This document shows positions 1-13,100 of a DNA stretch of 64,000 nt, piece after piece. A program made the position numbers and the translations under genes. The stretch lies in the NCBI GenBank assembly GCA_964017125.1, contig OZ024903.1:79116028-79180027 (forward strand), given 5' to 3'. The notes beneath the pieces were generated by a model. That model was not told the DNA's origin and searched no databases. It saw only the letters and a list, made by a program, of their open reading frames with translations. The first letter of the stretch is position 1. Each line of letters begins with the position of its first letter. This stretch comes from Flabesymbios commensalis (taxonomy: Eukaryota; Annelida; Polychaeta; Terebellida; Flabelligeridae).

Positions 1-789
1 TTAGGCCTATTTTAGACAGAAGAATTAATATTGAAAATTAAAGATTTCGTGAAAATTCCTGGCTAACTGGGGCATTATAAAAGTCCCAGAAGAAGTAATA
101 ATTGCACTTTTGTAATATTAACATTGTAGTCCTGTGAAATGATTCTTTGTCAAGCATATTTCATTAGGTGCAGTGCTTCAGAACGTGTGTAAAATCAGCA
201 AAATGTATTATGGGAACCGAACATAATAATATAAATCCCAATGATCGATATAAAGGATATACATCTTTTCATGATAATGCATCTTAGAGTATAGATATAC
301 ATTCCATGACACATTTATAGCTGATGTTTTGCAATGCTGTTGACAAACGTCAAGGCCCCTTTTTGTGATTACAGTGGTCCCCCTGTTCATCTATCCCCTT
401 AGTGCCAGCTCAAAGCAGTTGTATATGAGGGGTTGTCATATATAGTATATTATTGTCCAATACCGTATACTATCAATACAATTTCATAATATAAACCTTA
501 TGCTTGTATTACCCTGCTTGTATTAATAAGCTTTATCTGCCCCAGCTGCTAACACAGAAGCGCACATATAGATACTGCAGGTTTGCCCATTCTAGGGATA
601 TATCCGTATTCTACAAATTGTTTCATGATTTTTAACAATTTTTTTATTGAGTTGATTATGATGATTTAAAAAAAATTCTTTTCGCAAACCACCTTTTTCC
701 CTTAGAACTGTAAACATCTCATATAATCACTGATTATGCCTTCAAAAAATACATGATTATTATAACAATTAGGGGACACCTAATCATAA
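1..789. other. AT-rich intronic sequence, nothing recognised
   Basis: The first supported exon of the SLF1-like gene (4051) starts inside a codon, so this stretch is most simply an upstream intron. I see no convincing exon, RNA gene or bounded mobile element in it. Confidence 0.5.
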
Positions 790-1020
790 CCCTTATCCTG
801 CTAAGTTAATTTATTCAAATTTTCAGCCACCTGAACATGTGTCTCGCTGTCGCGACACACAACTTCCAAGTGCCTGAAAATTACTCATTATTTTGTTTAA
901 TTTGAGCACTAATATTTTCAAATCTTGATGTTATGACACACATTTCATTCTCAATAAATGATTTGGTCGACTAATAAAACAGATTTAAAACGACAAAAGT
1001 TGTAATTAGCAGGATAAGGG
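790..1020. mobile_element. piggyBac-type MITE, copy 1
   Basis: The 231-bp element has perfect 15-bp terminal inverted repeats: CCCTTATCCTGCTAA on the left and its complement on the right. It is flanked by ATAA on the left and TTAA on the right, one base from a TTAA target duplication. The interior segment around the words CTCGCTGTCGCGACACACAA and ACTTCCAAGTG resembles the interior of the MITE at 55968-56204, so both belong to one family. TTAA targets and CCC termini are typical of piggyBac. There is no coding capacity. Confidence 0.75.
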
Positions 1021-1132
1021 TTAAACAGCCTTCCAGTGATGACCACAAGGTGCACATACATCATGACATCATAGGTGTGAGTGTGTGACCATGGTGAATG
1101 AGCCTTATCAGTCACAATGACCTGCGTGGGTT

Positions 1133-1200
1133 AACCCTTTAAACTCTCACGATGCATTAAAGCATCCTTTTACATCCCTGAAAACAGACTACAATCAAGG
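1133..1200. repeat. Fragment related to the MITE end at 24439-24680
   Basis: TTAACCCTTTAAACTCTCAC followed by GATGCATTAAAGCATC matches the reverse complement of the right end of the element at 24439-24680. Only one end is recognised here, so this looks like a truncated copy. Confidence 0.45.
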
Positions 1201-1839
1201 GTTTTAGAACAGAAATTTCCATGAGACTGGTGGTAAAAATTCGAAATAATATAGAACAAGTCCACATTCACTTTCATAATAGGTACTATAATATAGAAAT
1301 ATAATATAAGAAATTAAATTTCCTCAAACTAAAATGTAATTCTATCACCCTAGAAATTTGTATATGGTAGAAGGCATGGAGTAGCTGTAAAACCCTTCAA
1401 GTCAGGTCACAAGATCACAACTTGACTGAATCTGGACAAAATAAATTCTACTTACCAGTGTATGGTACGCATCAGGTGAAGAGGTGCGATCTTTACACCG
1501 TCTAAGACAGTACCTAATGATATACTCATATTATATTTTCAAAGAAATTATATATATATTTAATCAGAAGGCCTGAGAACACTGACAATATATTCCTAAA
1601 TAATGTAAACTCCATAGCTTATGTTGATATCTTAATGACCTAATATTATCTCTCTTGCCATATCACCAGCTCGCCATTGCTTATATCAATTTCATAGTAT
1701 TACAGAAAGTAAAAAAAGCAGCCCATACAATATTTGGCCCACGTGTCATACTTATTACCAAAACTGAATAACAGTTGTTGATTAGCAATCTAGCACTTAC
1801 TACTTTACTGCCCAGTACATGTACTTTTTTTTAATCAAG

Positions 1840-3920
1840 TCTCCGCCCACTATGTGGTGGTGGTGCATTTTGTTTCTGCTCTCTCTCGTAAACCTCTGCT
1901 CAGATTATTTTCAAATATTTGCAGTATGCATATTGATTCTAAGGAATTTGCCCGGTAATTTTTTTGGGCATTTTTCAGCTTCTTCAACAAAATCCAAGAT
2001 GGCCGCCTAAATCCTATGTCGCTCTCTAGAGCTTGAATCGCTTTATGGATTTTCTTCATGTTTGGTTTAAAGGAAAGACCTGCACATGTGCTGATTAGAT
2101 TTTGGTGTGATTATGATAATAAAAACTTTTTACGTTTTAGGATTTTAGCTGATATTTTAGTTTGGCTCATTTTTGCTACATGTATGTACAGTATTAGCAA
2201 AATTTGGTAATATAGTTATATAGCTCAAATGCTATCTTTTGGGTATGCTCACTCGCCACGAGAAAATTGTCAGGAGAATTTTTTTCTTTATTTTTGCAAC
2301 AAAATTCAAGGTGGCCGACGAATCACATGTTACTCTCAAGAGCTTGAACTGCTTCACCGATTTTTTCCAAGGAAGCAACTTACCCTGGACATATGTTGAT
2401 TACATTTTTGTGTGATTCTGACATCACATTTTTGCGTGGTTTACAGAAATTGGCGAAATTGGCGACAGTACTGTATTTATTTATATTTAATGTATTTTGG
2501 TTGCTAAATCTATGTGGGGCGGGTTGAGACGCAAGCTTTGCCCCTCAGGCAACTCTAGTAAACAATTGCGTTTGCAATTTATTGTTATCTTTTAATTAAG
2601 TCTCCACCCACTATGTGGTGGTGGAGACTCTTTGTTTTTGCTGAGTCCGCCCGCCGCCGTCAATTTTTTTCTGCTCTCACTCGAAAACCCTTACTCAGAT
2701 TATTTCCAAATATTTTCAGTATGCATACTGGCCCTGGGGAATTTGCCTAGTAAAATTTTTTTTTGCGTTTTTCAATTTCCTTAAAAAAATCCAAGATGGC
2801 CGCCAAAATCCTATGGCACATGCTAGAGCTTGAACCGCTTCATCGATTTGTTTCATGTTTGGTTTAAAGGAAAAATCTTACTCTGGCCGTGAGCTGAAAA
2901 GCTTATGGTGTGATTCTGATAATAACAACTTTTTAGTATTTTAGCGGATATTACTGTTTTGCTCATTTTGGCCATCATCAAAATTTGGTAATATAGCCAT
3001 ACACCCCCTACTCGGATTATTTTTCCAAATATTTGCAGTATGCATTTTGGCCCTTTTTTCTGCGTTTTTCAGCTTCTTCAACAAAATCCAAGATGGCCGC
3101 CAAAATCCTATGTCGCTCTCTAGAGCTTGAACCGCTTTATGGATTTGTTTAATGTTTGGTTTGAAGGAAAGACCCTACTCTGCACATGTGATGATTAGTA
3201 TTTTGTGTGATTCCGATAATAAAAACTTTGCTTTTAGAATTTTAGAATTTTTAGAATTTTTGGGAACATTTCAGTTTTGTTCATTTTGGCTATCATCAAA
3301 ATTTGGTGATATAGCTATACACCCCTGCTCGGATTATTTCTAAATATTTGCAGTATGCATATTGGCCCGCGTTTTTCAGCTTCTCCAACAAAATCCAAGA
3401 TGGCCGCCAAAATCCTATGTCACTCGCTAGAGCTTGAACTGCTTCATGGATTTGTTTCATGTTTGGTTCTAAGGAATAACCATACACTGGATGTCTGCTG
3501 ATTAGTTTTTTGTGTGATTATGATAATAAAAACTTTTTTTTACTTTTTAGGATTTTAGCTGATATTCCAGTTTTGCTCATTTTGGCTATTATCAAAATTT
3601 GGTAATATGGTTATACAGCTCAAATTTTATCTTTTGTGTATGCTCAGTGGCTCTGAGAAAAAAGTCAGGAAAATTGTTTTGTTTTTTTCATTTTTTCAAC
3701 AAAATTCAAGATGGCCGACTAATCACATGTTACTCTGAAGAGCTCGAACTGCTTCACCGATTTGTTTCAAGGAAGCAACTTACCCTGGCCATATGTTGAT
3801 TAGATTTTGGTGTGATTCTGACATCACATTTCCACGTGGTTTACGTAAAAATTTGGGGATAGCACTGTATTTCTCTAAAATTAATGTACTATGTGGGGCG
3901 GGTGGAAAATCTAGTTAATT
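1840..3920. repeat. ATGGCC-bearing repeat array, family A
   Basis: At least five diverged, partly overlapping copies lie head to tail. Recurrent blocks are a hairpin head (TCTCCACCCACTATGTGGTG, near 1842 and 2600), CCAAGATGGCCGCC followed by CCTATG and CTAGAGCTTGAAC (near 1993, 2793, 3089, 3400), AAGATGGCCGACTAATCAC (near 2305 and 3708), and a tail CTATGTGGGGCGGG (near 2511 and 3889). Copies vary in length through internal loss. No long frame survives. It is probably a degraded non-autonomous element that grew by insertion near itself or by unequal exchange. Confidence 0.65.
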
Positions 3921-4050
3921 AATGAATTATATCTACATATAATAAAGATGAATGCAGCACTTATATAGCCTGACTATGATGACAATGGTTAATCAAATAA
4001 GTATTTTTCAGGTATAATAATATATTTTTATACACCACTATATTTTTCAG

Positions 4051-4185
4051 CAATGCCATTTCTTTGCAAAAAGAAAATGATGAAGAAACAAGTAATGCAG
4101 AAGTGGATTTCACTCCCCAAAATATGCTAATGCTGCGTTATCTAGTTGCATTATTTGAAGCCGATTTCAAGGCATATCTCACAAG
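4051..4185 (+). CDS. SLF1: SLF1-like exon a (NSE5-like region)
   Basis: The acceptor follows a T-rich tract (TATTTTTCAG) and the donor is ACAAG|GTTTGT. The exon enters with one base completing a codon and leaves in phase 2. It encodes about 45 residues, from an acidic start ([12 protein letters not shown]) into a helix ([18 protein letters not shown]). It is the first exon I can support in the window. Confidence 0.75.
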
Positions 4186-7100
4186 GTTTGTTTATAATGA
4201 TTACCATAACTACCTGAAATTCACATTTTTCACTGTGTAATTAAACAGCCCTTGCCATACAGCCTGCCGCTGCCTCATTGATTAGTTGCTAAATAACTAG
4301 TTATGAGCTCATGCTTTTATATTTTATAGTCATTATAGGTTGTAACTGGGGTATTTGTTTCATGACATTTTCATCCCTAAGTAATCATCAACAGTTTAAT
4401 TAGGTCTCCACCCACTATGTTGTGTATACTTATTGTTTCACTGCTCTCTATTTTTGTTATTATTGCATTGTATTATTATACTCCTTCAACAATTTGACGA
4501 CGTAAACGCTCTTCAGTTGCCAATATTCATCCGTTCTTCGCAGTTTTTTCTGAACACCTTCTGATGGATCATCCTGTTTCAGTTCGAAAATAAACTAATT
4601 TGCGTATTAAACATGGCCGCCATGGGCTATTTTTATATCCAAGATCAACTTAAACGCTCTCCAGTTTCCAATATTTATCTGATTTTCAAGTGGTGATACG
4701 GGTTGGTTGTGAGAGAATATCAAAATAATATAACAAGTCTACTTCCAAACAATTTTTTCCCTTAACACCCTCTGATGGCTTATTCTGGTTGGGTTTGAAA
4801 ATCAGCTAATTGGCATATTCAACATACGCTATTCAGTAGTCAATATTCATCCGGTCTTCGCAAAAGTTTTTCTAGACACTCTCTGATGGATTATCCTGGC
4901 TGAATTGCATATACAAGATTGAAGTAAATTTTTTAATCTCCATTATTCATCAGATTTTAGCAATTTTTTTCTCAACACACTCTGATGGATTATCTTGGTT
5001 GAGTTCAAAAATCAGCTGATATAAATCTAGTCAACATATCCAAGATCGACATAAATCATAATGCTCTCCAGTCGCCATTATTCTTCCCTCTTTGCGAAAA
5101 AATTTCTGAACACTCTGATGGATTGGTCTGCTTGCGTTTGAAATCAGCTAATTTGCATAATCAACATGGCTGTCATGGGCTAATTTGAATATCCAAGATC
5201 AACGTAAATTGCTCCGCAGTCGCCAATATTCATCCGATCTTCGCGAAAGTTTTCCTAAACACACTGATGGATTTTCCTGGTTGTTCAAAAATCAGCGAAT
5301 TTGCATATTGAACATGGCTGCCATTGGGCTAATTTGCATATGCAAGATCGATGTAAACACTTTCCAGTCGCCAATGCTTATCAGATCTTTCAAATTTTTT
5401 CTGAACACCCTCTGATGGATTTCTCTGGTTGAGTTCGAAAATCAGCTAATTTTCATATGTCAGGGTACATAATTATATTAACCCATATGGCTTATTTGCT
5501 TCTGCTATGTTCATTTAAAGTGGAATTTCACCACAAAAAATCAATCTAACCCAAACGATGACCCTACACTGTAAAAAAATGAACAAAGTCGGATAATTTT
5601 TACTTGTTTGATGTGCTTTTATACTATTTTTGGACAAAAATATACTATTTTTGGACAAAAATAGCCGTCTCACATGAATTAAAGCAATATTCCCATGGTG
5701 TTTAAAAAAATTCTGTGTACTGGACATGCAATTTATCTGTGAATTATGTATGACTTATGTGTTTACTGCAATGCTATCAAAAAAATACAGCAGAAGAAAA
5801 CAATTTTTGTAAAAATATCATTTTGTCATTTTTGTGATTTTTCCCATCAAAAAAATGTCCTTTCCGAATAGCACATCTTTAACAATGTCGACTTTTTTTA
5901 ATAAAAAAGATAGAGTTGATTATGTTATGTTTATATAACTATGAAAATATGTTTAAAAAAATGCATGGAAATTTTATTAAAGAGATGAACAAGATCCTCA
6001 TGTTGGCTTTCCGTCAAAAAATGGCCTCTCCGAATAAAACAATTTTTAGTGTGTCAATAATTTACAAATAGCAATACACCAAGAAATCATATTGATATGC
6101 CTAAGGTGTGTCTAAGTGCACGAAAATACTATACTTTTCTATGTTTTTCTCCTCTGATTTACCTGCAAATTAACATGGCAAAAAAATGTTCTCTCCGAAT
6201 AATTAGTCCTTGTGTACAAAATGGTGTCTAATACACAGGCTAAACAGGTCTTTAACTCTGTTATTGGTTCTAAAGTGCTCATACATCCAAGGATCAGTGA
6301 GTTTATCTTCTTTGTTTATTAAACAATGGTTAAGTGAATATATCCTTCATGGCTTTTTATGTCCATGAGAAATTCTGTCAAAAATTGTCCTCTCCTAATA
6401 AACTAAATTTACATTATTTTTGTTAAGTAAAGCATTCTTTGGCTTATCTATGCCGGAAGTAGTAGCACTTTGATATTAATGCCTATATTGGCTATAATTT
6501 ATACTTTGGCTATAAATTTACTCATTTTTTCAGGCATGTCAAAAAAATGTCCTCTCCGAATAAAAAGGAATGATTGGATTTGGAGATTTTGTTCAGAATT
6601 TTAATATTGTATCAATTGTAGTAGTAATTTATGTACTGTTGGGAGTTAATCAAGTTATATAAAACATCAAAAAAGGGCAAGGTTTTCTTTTATAACAATT
6701 CATAAAAAATATTCTACTATTCGAAATGCTCTGTTTCATTGTTGAATTTGAAAAAAAGACTTAAGAAGTTCCTTAAATAGACAGAAGTCCATGTAAGATT
6801 GCTTGAACTAATCAAATAGCGAGGTAGAACCACACAAAATACATTTCATTTACCATATGTCAAAAAAATGTTGTCTCTGAATAAAACATTGAATATTTTA
6901 AAACTTTTTCAACAAGTGATTTTTTATTAACTACAATATTTACAATCACAATTTTTTTAACACAGCATGTAAATTGTGCTCAGTGTTAATTTAATAGTGT
7001 ATCATTTGAAATAAGTGATGTGTATTGATAAATGAAACATTTTGCTCTACCATGGATTTAAATTTACTGTACCGTTTTCTGGTAATAAAATAATTATAAT

Positions 7101-10100
7101 AAAAAAATGTTTTTGTTTTTTTTAAAAAGGTGCTTTAGTACAACTTATATAACTTTTGTGAAACAGCATTTTTGTTGAATGAAAAAGGCTTTGAATAAAG
7201 CCAAAGTAACCTTCAAATTTCATCGCAATTGAATAAATCGAAGCCTATGGAAAAAAATCTATGATAGTTGTAGGCCTAAAAACTCTGAATATACCTACTA
7301 ATCAAAAAATAGAAAAATAAAGCAATCAAAGAATTTTTAGTAAAATGAGACACTTTCATGTACCCTGCCTGTGAAACTACCCATATACATGTACAAGATG
7401 GCCACCATGGCACTTAATTTATATAGCCCCATCGTTACTGCATTAGCAACAAACTTTTAATTGTGGAAGGTGGAGACTTTTATACAAGGACTTAGCCAGG
7501 AAATGATAAAAGGGAGTCCAAATTTACTTTTTGTTGAACGAGGACGGGGTCTGGGGTCCTCCCACAAAGTAATTTGGTGGAATCTGGCGATATTTTCCCA
7601 TGTCCAGGCTGAAAATAGGCCGTCCAAAAGACAGCTGGATGGGTCTCTTGTATGCCTATATTTCATATTTTCTACAATATTGTAATTTCACTGATATGCA
7701 ATATGTGAAATTTGATACAAAGATTAATAAAAACTTTAAAGTTGTCGTTTTTCATACCTTCTGGCCTAAGCTTATTTTTGTAATCCGCGAACAACTTTTT
7801 TAACATGCACAAAAAAGGTCCTTTAAAAGTCCTGGAATTTTGTATTTGAAAAAGTGTGGGAACCATGATGGTTAATCTATGGTAATTACTTCCCACTGGT
7901 TTCACAGGCCTGGTGGTGTTAGCAGTTGTGGTGTACCAGTTGGACGTCCTTGTATTTTGGCTCAAATTTTATGGCCACAATCACGGCCAGGAAAGCTGAA
8001 CTCGTCTTGCACTGATCTGATGTCTGCAATCATTTTGGCTATTAATAGGAAAAAGGTTTGTATTGAATAAATATATTGCACTTCTCTTATGCAATAAACA
8101 GCATTGTAATAAAAGCTGATATTAGGAGTTATTTAGAATCTCAATGTGTCTGTATAACTATTACATTTTTATCTCCTGCCCACAGGGGAGATTTCTTTGA
8201 TATTTCATGTACTGTGTAAATTTGCCTTTTGGTTATGATCCGCAATTGCCGTGTTTACAAAACTATACATTAGGTATTTTAGTACTACCGTATATTTTCT
8301 GGTGTATTGCCCGCTTCGGAGTATAGCCAGCAGAGAGTTAAATTGCTGCTTTCATAATAGATACCCCGCACTCGTGTATACACGCAAGGACTTAGCAAGA
8401 GACACGTCCAGCCGTCCTTTAGACAGTCTTTTTTCAGCCTGGACATAGAAAAATATTGACAGATCCCACCGAAATGCTTTGTGGGAAGACAACAGACCCC
8501 GTCCTGGCCCAACAATAAGTCAATTTGGACTTTTTTTTATCATTGCCTGGCTAAGTCCTTGTATGCACGTTGAAATACCAGTAACTACATGTGTTCCCGC
8601 AAGGGACAAGTTCTCAGCCATGAGGGCAGATTAATGTGAGGGTTGGGTGCTCCCTAAAGTACCTGTTCTCAGACAGCTGCACTCACATTTAGTACTACCG
8701 TATTTTCTGGTGTATTGCCTGCTCCAGATTATAGCCCGCAGAGGGTTAAATTAACCAACAGCTGCTTTGATAATACATACCCCGCACCAGTGTATACCCC
8801 GCAAGTTCCCTGCTCACACTAAAGCTCTGTGGTCGGGTTGGCATTCTGACTTTTAAAATTATTTTATTTTAAAATGGTTGGTATATTGTACTATCATTTG
8901 TCTTTTTTTGTTGATCTCTTTTCAGAGTAATGTGTTAAAATGTCTACAATCTCTGCTGGCAATGACTGCATCTTGCTGCCAACTGGGATCTGCTTCGTCT
9001 GATCAACATGCTGTGTCTATGACAACTCTCACACACTATTCCATAGTCTTCGCTAAGGAACTCACATATAGAATAGCCAGTAAGATTTTTTTCTTAGTTT
9101 TCTGTTCTTCAATATGTCTGTCCATCTGATAGAGGTTTCTCGTAGTGAGCATGATGAGTTTTAATCCAATCAATCTTAAAAATATCATTTCATTGTCATC
9201 ACAATACAGGGTTCCTACGCGTCATGGAAAACCTGGAAAAGTGCAATTTTATTTTCCAGGCCTGGAAAACTCATGGCATTTGAGAAAAATGCCAAAACTG
9301 ATGGAAAACTCATGGAAAAAATATTTGTCAATAAAAAAAATGTTGTGATGCACATTTTTATCGAGTCTGTGTGATGTGATACATTCTTCAACAATTTTAT
9401 GCCCGGTATATGTCTGAATTTTGTCATGGAAAAAAATCAATTTGATCATGGAAAACTCATGGAAAAAAATTCACACAGTGGAGTAGGAATCCTGCAATAG
9501 CTCGATCTCTTTCATTTCCATTAACTCTAGATAGATATACCATACTTGCAAACCCTACCAATTCAAGCGGTAGGCTATCAATTTCAGGCCATGCCCACTG
9601 CATGTCGATTTTATCAACAGATCCCACCTCTGAGTCAACTGGCAGTGAAGGTCAATATTTAAAAACCTACCTCTTTTCAGTTTTAAAAGGTTGGCAAGTA
9701 ATACATGTTATACCATTAAGCATCTCCTTGACCCATTTTTAACCCCCGCCAACGAAGTAGGGGCGGGGGATATTGTCATCACCATGTCTGGCCGTGCGTC
9801 CGTGTTTCGTTTCTGGACGATATATCTGAAACCGTTAGCCGGATTGCTTTCATATTGAATACACACATCCCTCAGGGGGGTGTAGATGTGCCTTTCGGGG
9901 GTTTTGACCTAGTTTTTTACCTTTGATTTTGAGGAGATTATCGACTTTATTGATTGCGGATGATAATTTCAGTTTCCGGACGATATCTCGTAAAGCGTTT
10001 CCATATTGATCGATTGTCCCAAACGTGGTGACCCAACGCTAGTTAAATGCAGGCCCAACATCTATGATGCTGGCCCATCTAAGAATGAAAAAGGTATTTC

Positions 10101-13100
10101 AACTCCAAATGACATCCCTTGGAACTATATGTCAACTTCCAAGACAAGTATACCAAATGACATCCCTTGAAACTATATGTCAAGTTCAAAGACAAGTGTT
10201 ATTGACCTATTGTCAAAGCTGGCTTAAGACTGGCTTAGTTTAAAGAAAGCACCTCATTCTTCACATGAAATAGAGCAGCGTATTTGCTTTATAAACAGCA
10301 ATACTTATCTGTCCAATACGATGTAACAATAGCATAGTCTGCTCAGGGTCAGTTTAGATCTGTTACACCTCTCGTTCATGCCTAACGTTGCACCTCAAAA
10401 TAATTATTTATTCAGTTTATTTTGGTGATGCAGTGTTTTATCTAGCACATAGTGAATCCCTAATTCTAATCTGTATACCATGTCCATATATGCACAAAGT
10501 ATTGAAAATTTGTGGTACAACGGTCATCCCGCTATAGCGTGATCCACTTGAAACAAGATCCCATTTCTTGGACCCCACTTACCACATTATAGCATTACTA
10601 AAAAAACAAAATCTGTGGTTTAATGGAAGGATGCACCCTAAAAATATCATGGTGGAGGAGGATTATGTTGGCCTTTAGCCTCTTGTTTAGAAATCATTCA
10701 TGTCTTGCAATGCAATTACCTGTTCAGTATTTATTATTCAGTCTCCGTATGGTGGAGACTCATTGTTATGGTATTGTCATTCGATCTTTACAATTTTTTT
10801 TTCTGATGGACTACCCAGGATAATTTTTTGATAAATCAGCTAATTTGCATATCCAAGATGGCCATCTTGGCTCTTCCATACAAATCAACTTGAAGTTGAA
10901 TGCTCTACGGTCAGAATTTTTTTCTGAACACTGATAGACTACCCTGGTTTAGTTCGAAAATCAGTTGATTTGCATATCCAAGATGGTCATTGCGGCTCCC
11001 CCTTTCAAACCATCATGCATACCCAAGATGGCAACGTAAATGCTCCATAGCCACAAAAATTCATCCAATCTTCAATAACTTTTTTCTGAACACTATCCTG
11101 GATTATCACTTCTAATATTGCGCCCCATCGTTTACTGCATTGGCTATGAACTATGAATTGTTGAAGGTGAAGTCTTTCTTATTTGCCATGCAAATATAAC
11201 ATTTAGTTCCTGTTTGTTTTAGACTGTGCGGAAGAAGATTTAAGAATCTTTTTGGGAACAGTTGAACTGCCGTGGCTGGGGGCAAAGGTTTGCCAGACAT
11301 TACTTGACATCAGTTACGATGACAGCCTTCTGCCCCCTCAGGCCACTGAGACTATGAATATGGAAACAATCGTAAGGACTGAACATTTTTGTGTACTCTA
11401 TAAAGCTTAACCCTTTCATCGCCAGTTTTTATCTTTTTTATAAATACTTTAGATATTATATTTTAAAGGTGAAACTTGTATTTAATCGTGGATTTTAAAA
11501 AACCAGAATAATTTATGTCGTATTCATGTCTGAAAGAAACATCACTAATTGGACCAAGATTCTAAATCACAGTAGTTATCTATTATAGCTCGAATCATTA
11601 CTACACGAATAAAATATACAATGTAACGCAATGCACCATGGATTCAAAAAATTTACACCATCTTTTTGCCCTTCTCCAGGAAAAATTGTGTTATAGATAT
11701 TTTAATATCTGATTGAGCATGAATTTTTCAGCTAATTTCACATGTTTATTGTGCTTTGAATAGCGGCGATCCTTCACACTTGGCGATCACGCAACATCCC
11801 AGACAAGGGATAATGCACATGACAGTACCCTTTTAGAACAACAGTATCTCATTCCGTATATGAGCATGAATTCAATTTAAATATTATAACACAAATCATA
11901 TTTTAGAGTAATATGAAACGAATATGACATGCACAATTTGATCGAAGAAATTCAACTACATAAATTACTTAATTTAATGCAGCATGTTTAAATCATGTAA
12001 TAAAATATTGTCGCACAAATTTTTATTTTTTTTATTTTGTATTTTTTCAATCATCTAATAAGGTATACATCATGGTGCAAGTGTCGTGTTTTTTTACATG
12101 TTTCTTGTATAGTGTGATAAAGTATTACTTGTATAGCGCGACTGTGGTGTTTTTTACAAGTTATTAAAATTGTGTAATAGCAAGAATATAATGTTTTCTG
12201 ATCATTCTTTTAAGTGTTTTTTAATCGTGTGAATATGAAACATTATAACACAAAATATGATAGCCACAATTTTATCTCAGAAATGTAATTATCCAATAAA
12301 ACAATCGTAAGGTAAATGCATTGTTCAAGGACCAGATCAACTTGCGCCAGTCCCGCTTGGATTCTGTCATGTATTCTTCCCAAATTTGTTATGCATATTA
12401 CTAATAAGCAGTTCTCAGACAAGTTCAATAGTGGCCGAAAAAAAAAATCAAATTGGCTGATTCATGGTGATTTTTGGCCATTTACTTCAAAAATTTAACC
12501 TTGTGGCCACTATTACTCCAAGTTCAATAATGGCGGCGGGTTATTGTTGAGTGCGCTCTTGTTTGAAGATGCTACCAAAATTCAAAATGGCCGCCAAAGG
12601 TGAACTCCAAATATTTTTGTGGGCACAAAAACTCTAAAACTCAGTCAGAAATTATTCAAATTATTCACATTCCCCACGATATAGAGATGTGCATGTGATT
12701 TCAAGGTTTTACTGAAATTCAAAATGGCCGCCTTGGATTAACTTCGTAATTTTTTGTGGGCACAAAAATTCAAATATTGAAGTCAGAAATAATGCAAATT
12801 TTACAATCACATAACCCAACATATGAAAATGTCAAGTTGATTTTACTAAAATTTAGGCACTTGTTTCATCTCTGGTTTTGGCAAAAAAAAGCCCGACTGC
12901 TAATAATGTCAGCCCTGTATAAATATGTCTTAGTAAATAAAAAAATTAAACTCTGATGATTCATATTCAAAATGGCCGTTTATCTGCCGTAATTAACTTT
13001 AATATGCCTGACATCTGACAAGCCGTGCCAGATAGCTAAACCTTCACTATAAAAAATGTGCGGTTTCAGGTAAACTTAAACTCGATCAATTTCAAAATGG

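Noticed and set aside
548-582. Possible 35-nt micro-exon upstream of exon a (CCAG|CTGCTAACAC ... TGCAG|GTTTGC), whose phase would fit exon a
   Set aside because: It is too short to judge, has a weak polypyrimidine tract, and I cannot match the eleven residues to SLF1. The chance of such a fit in an intron is high.
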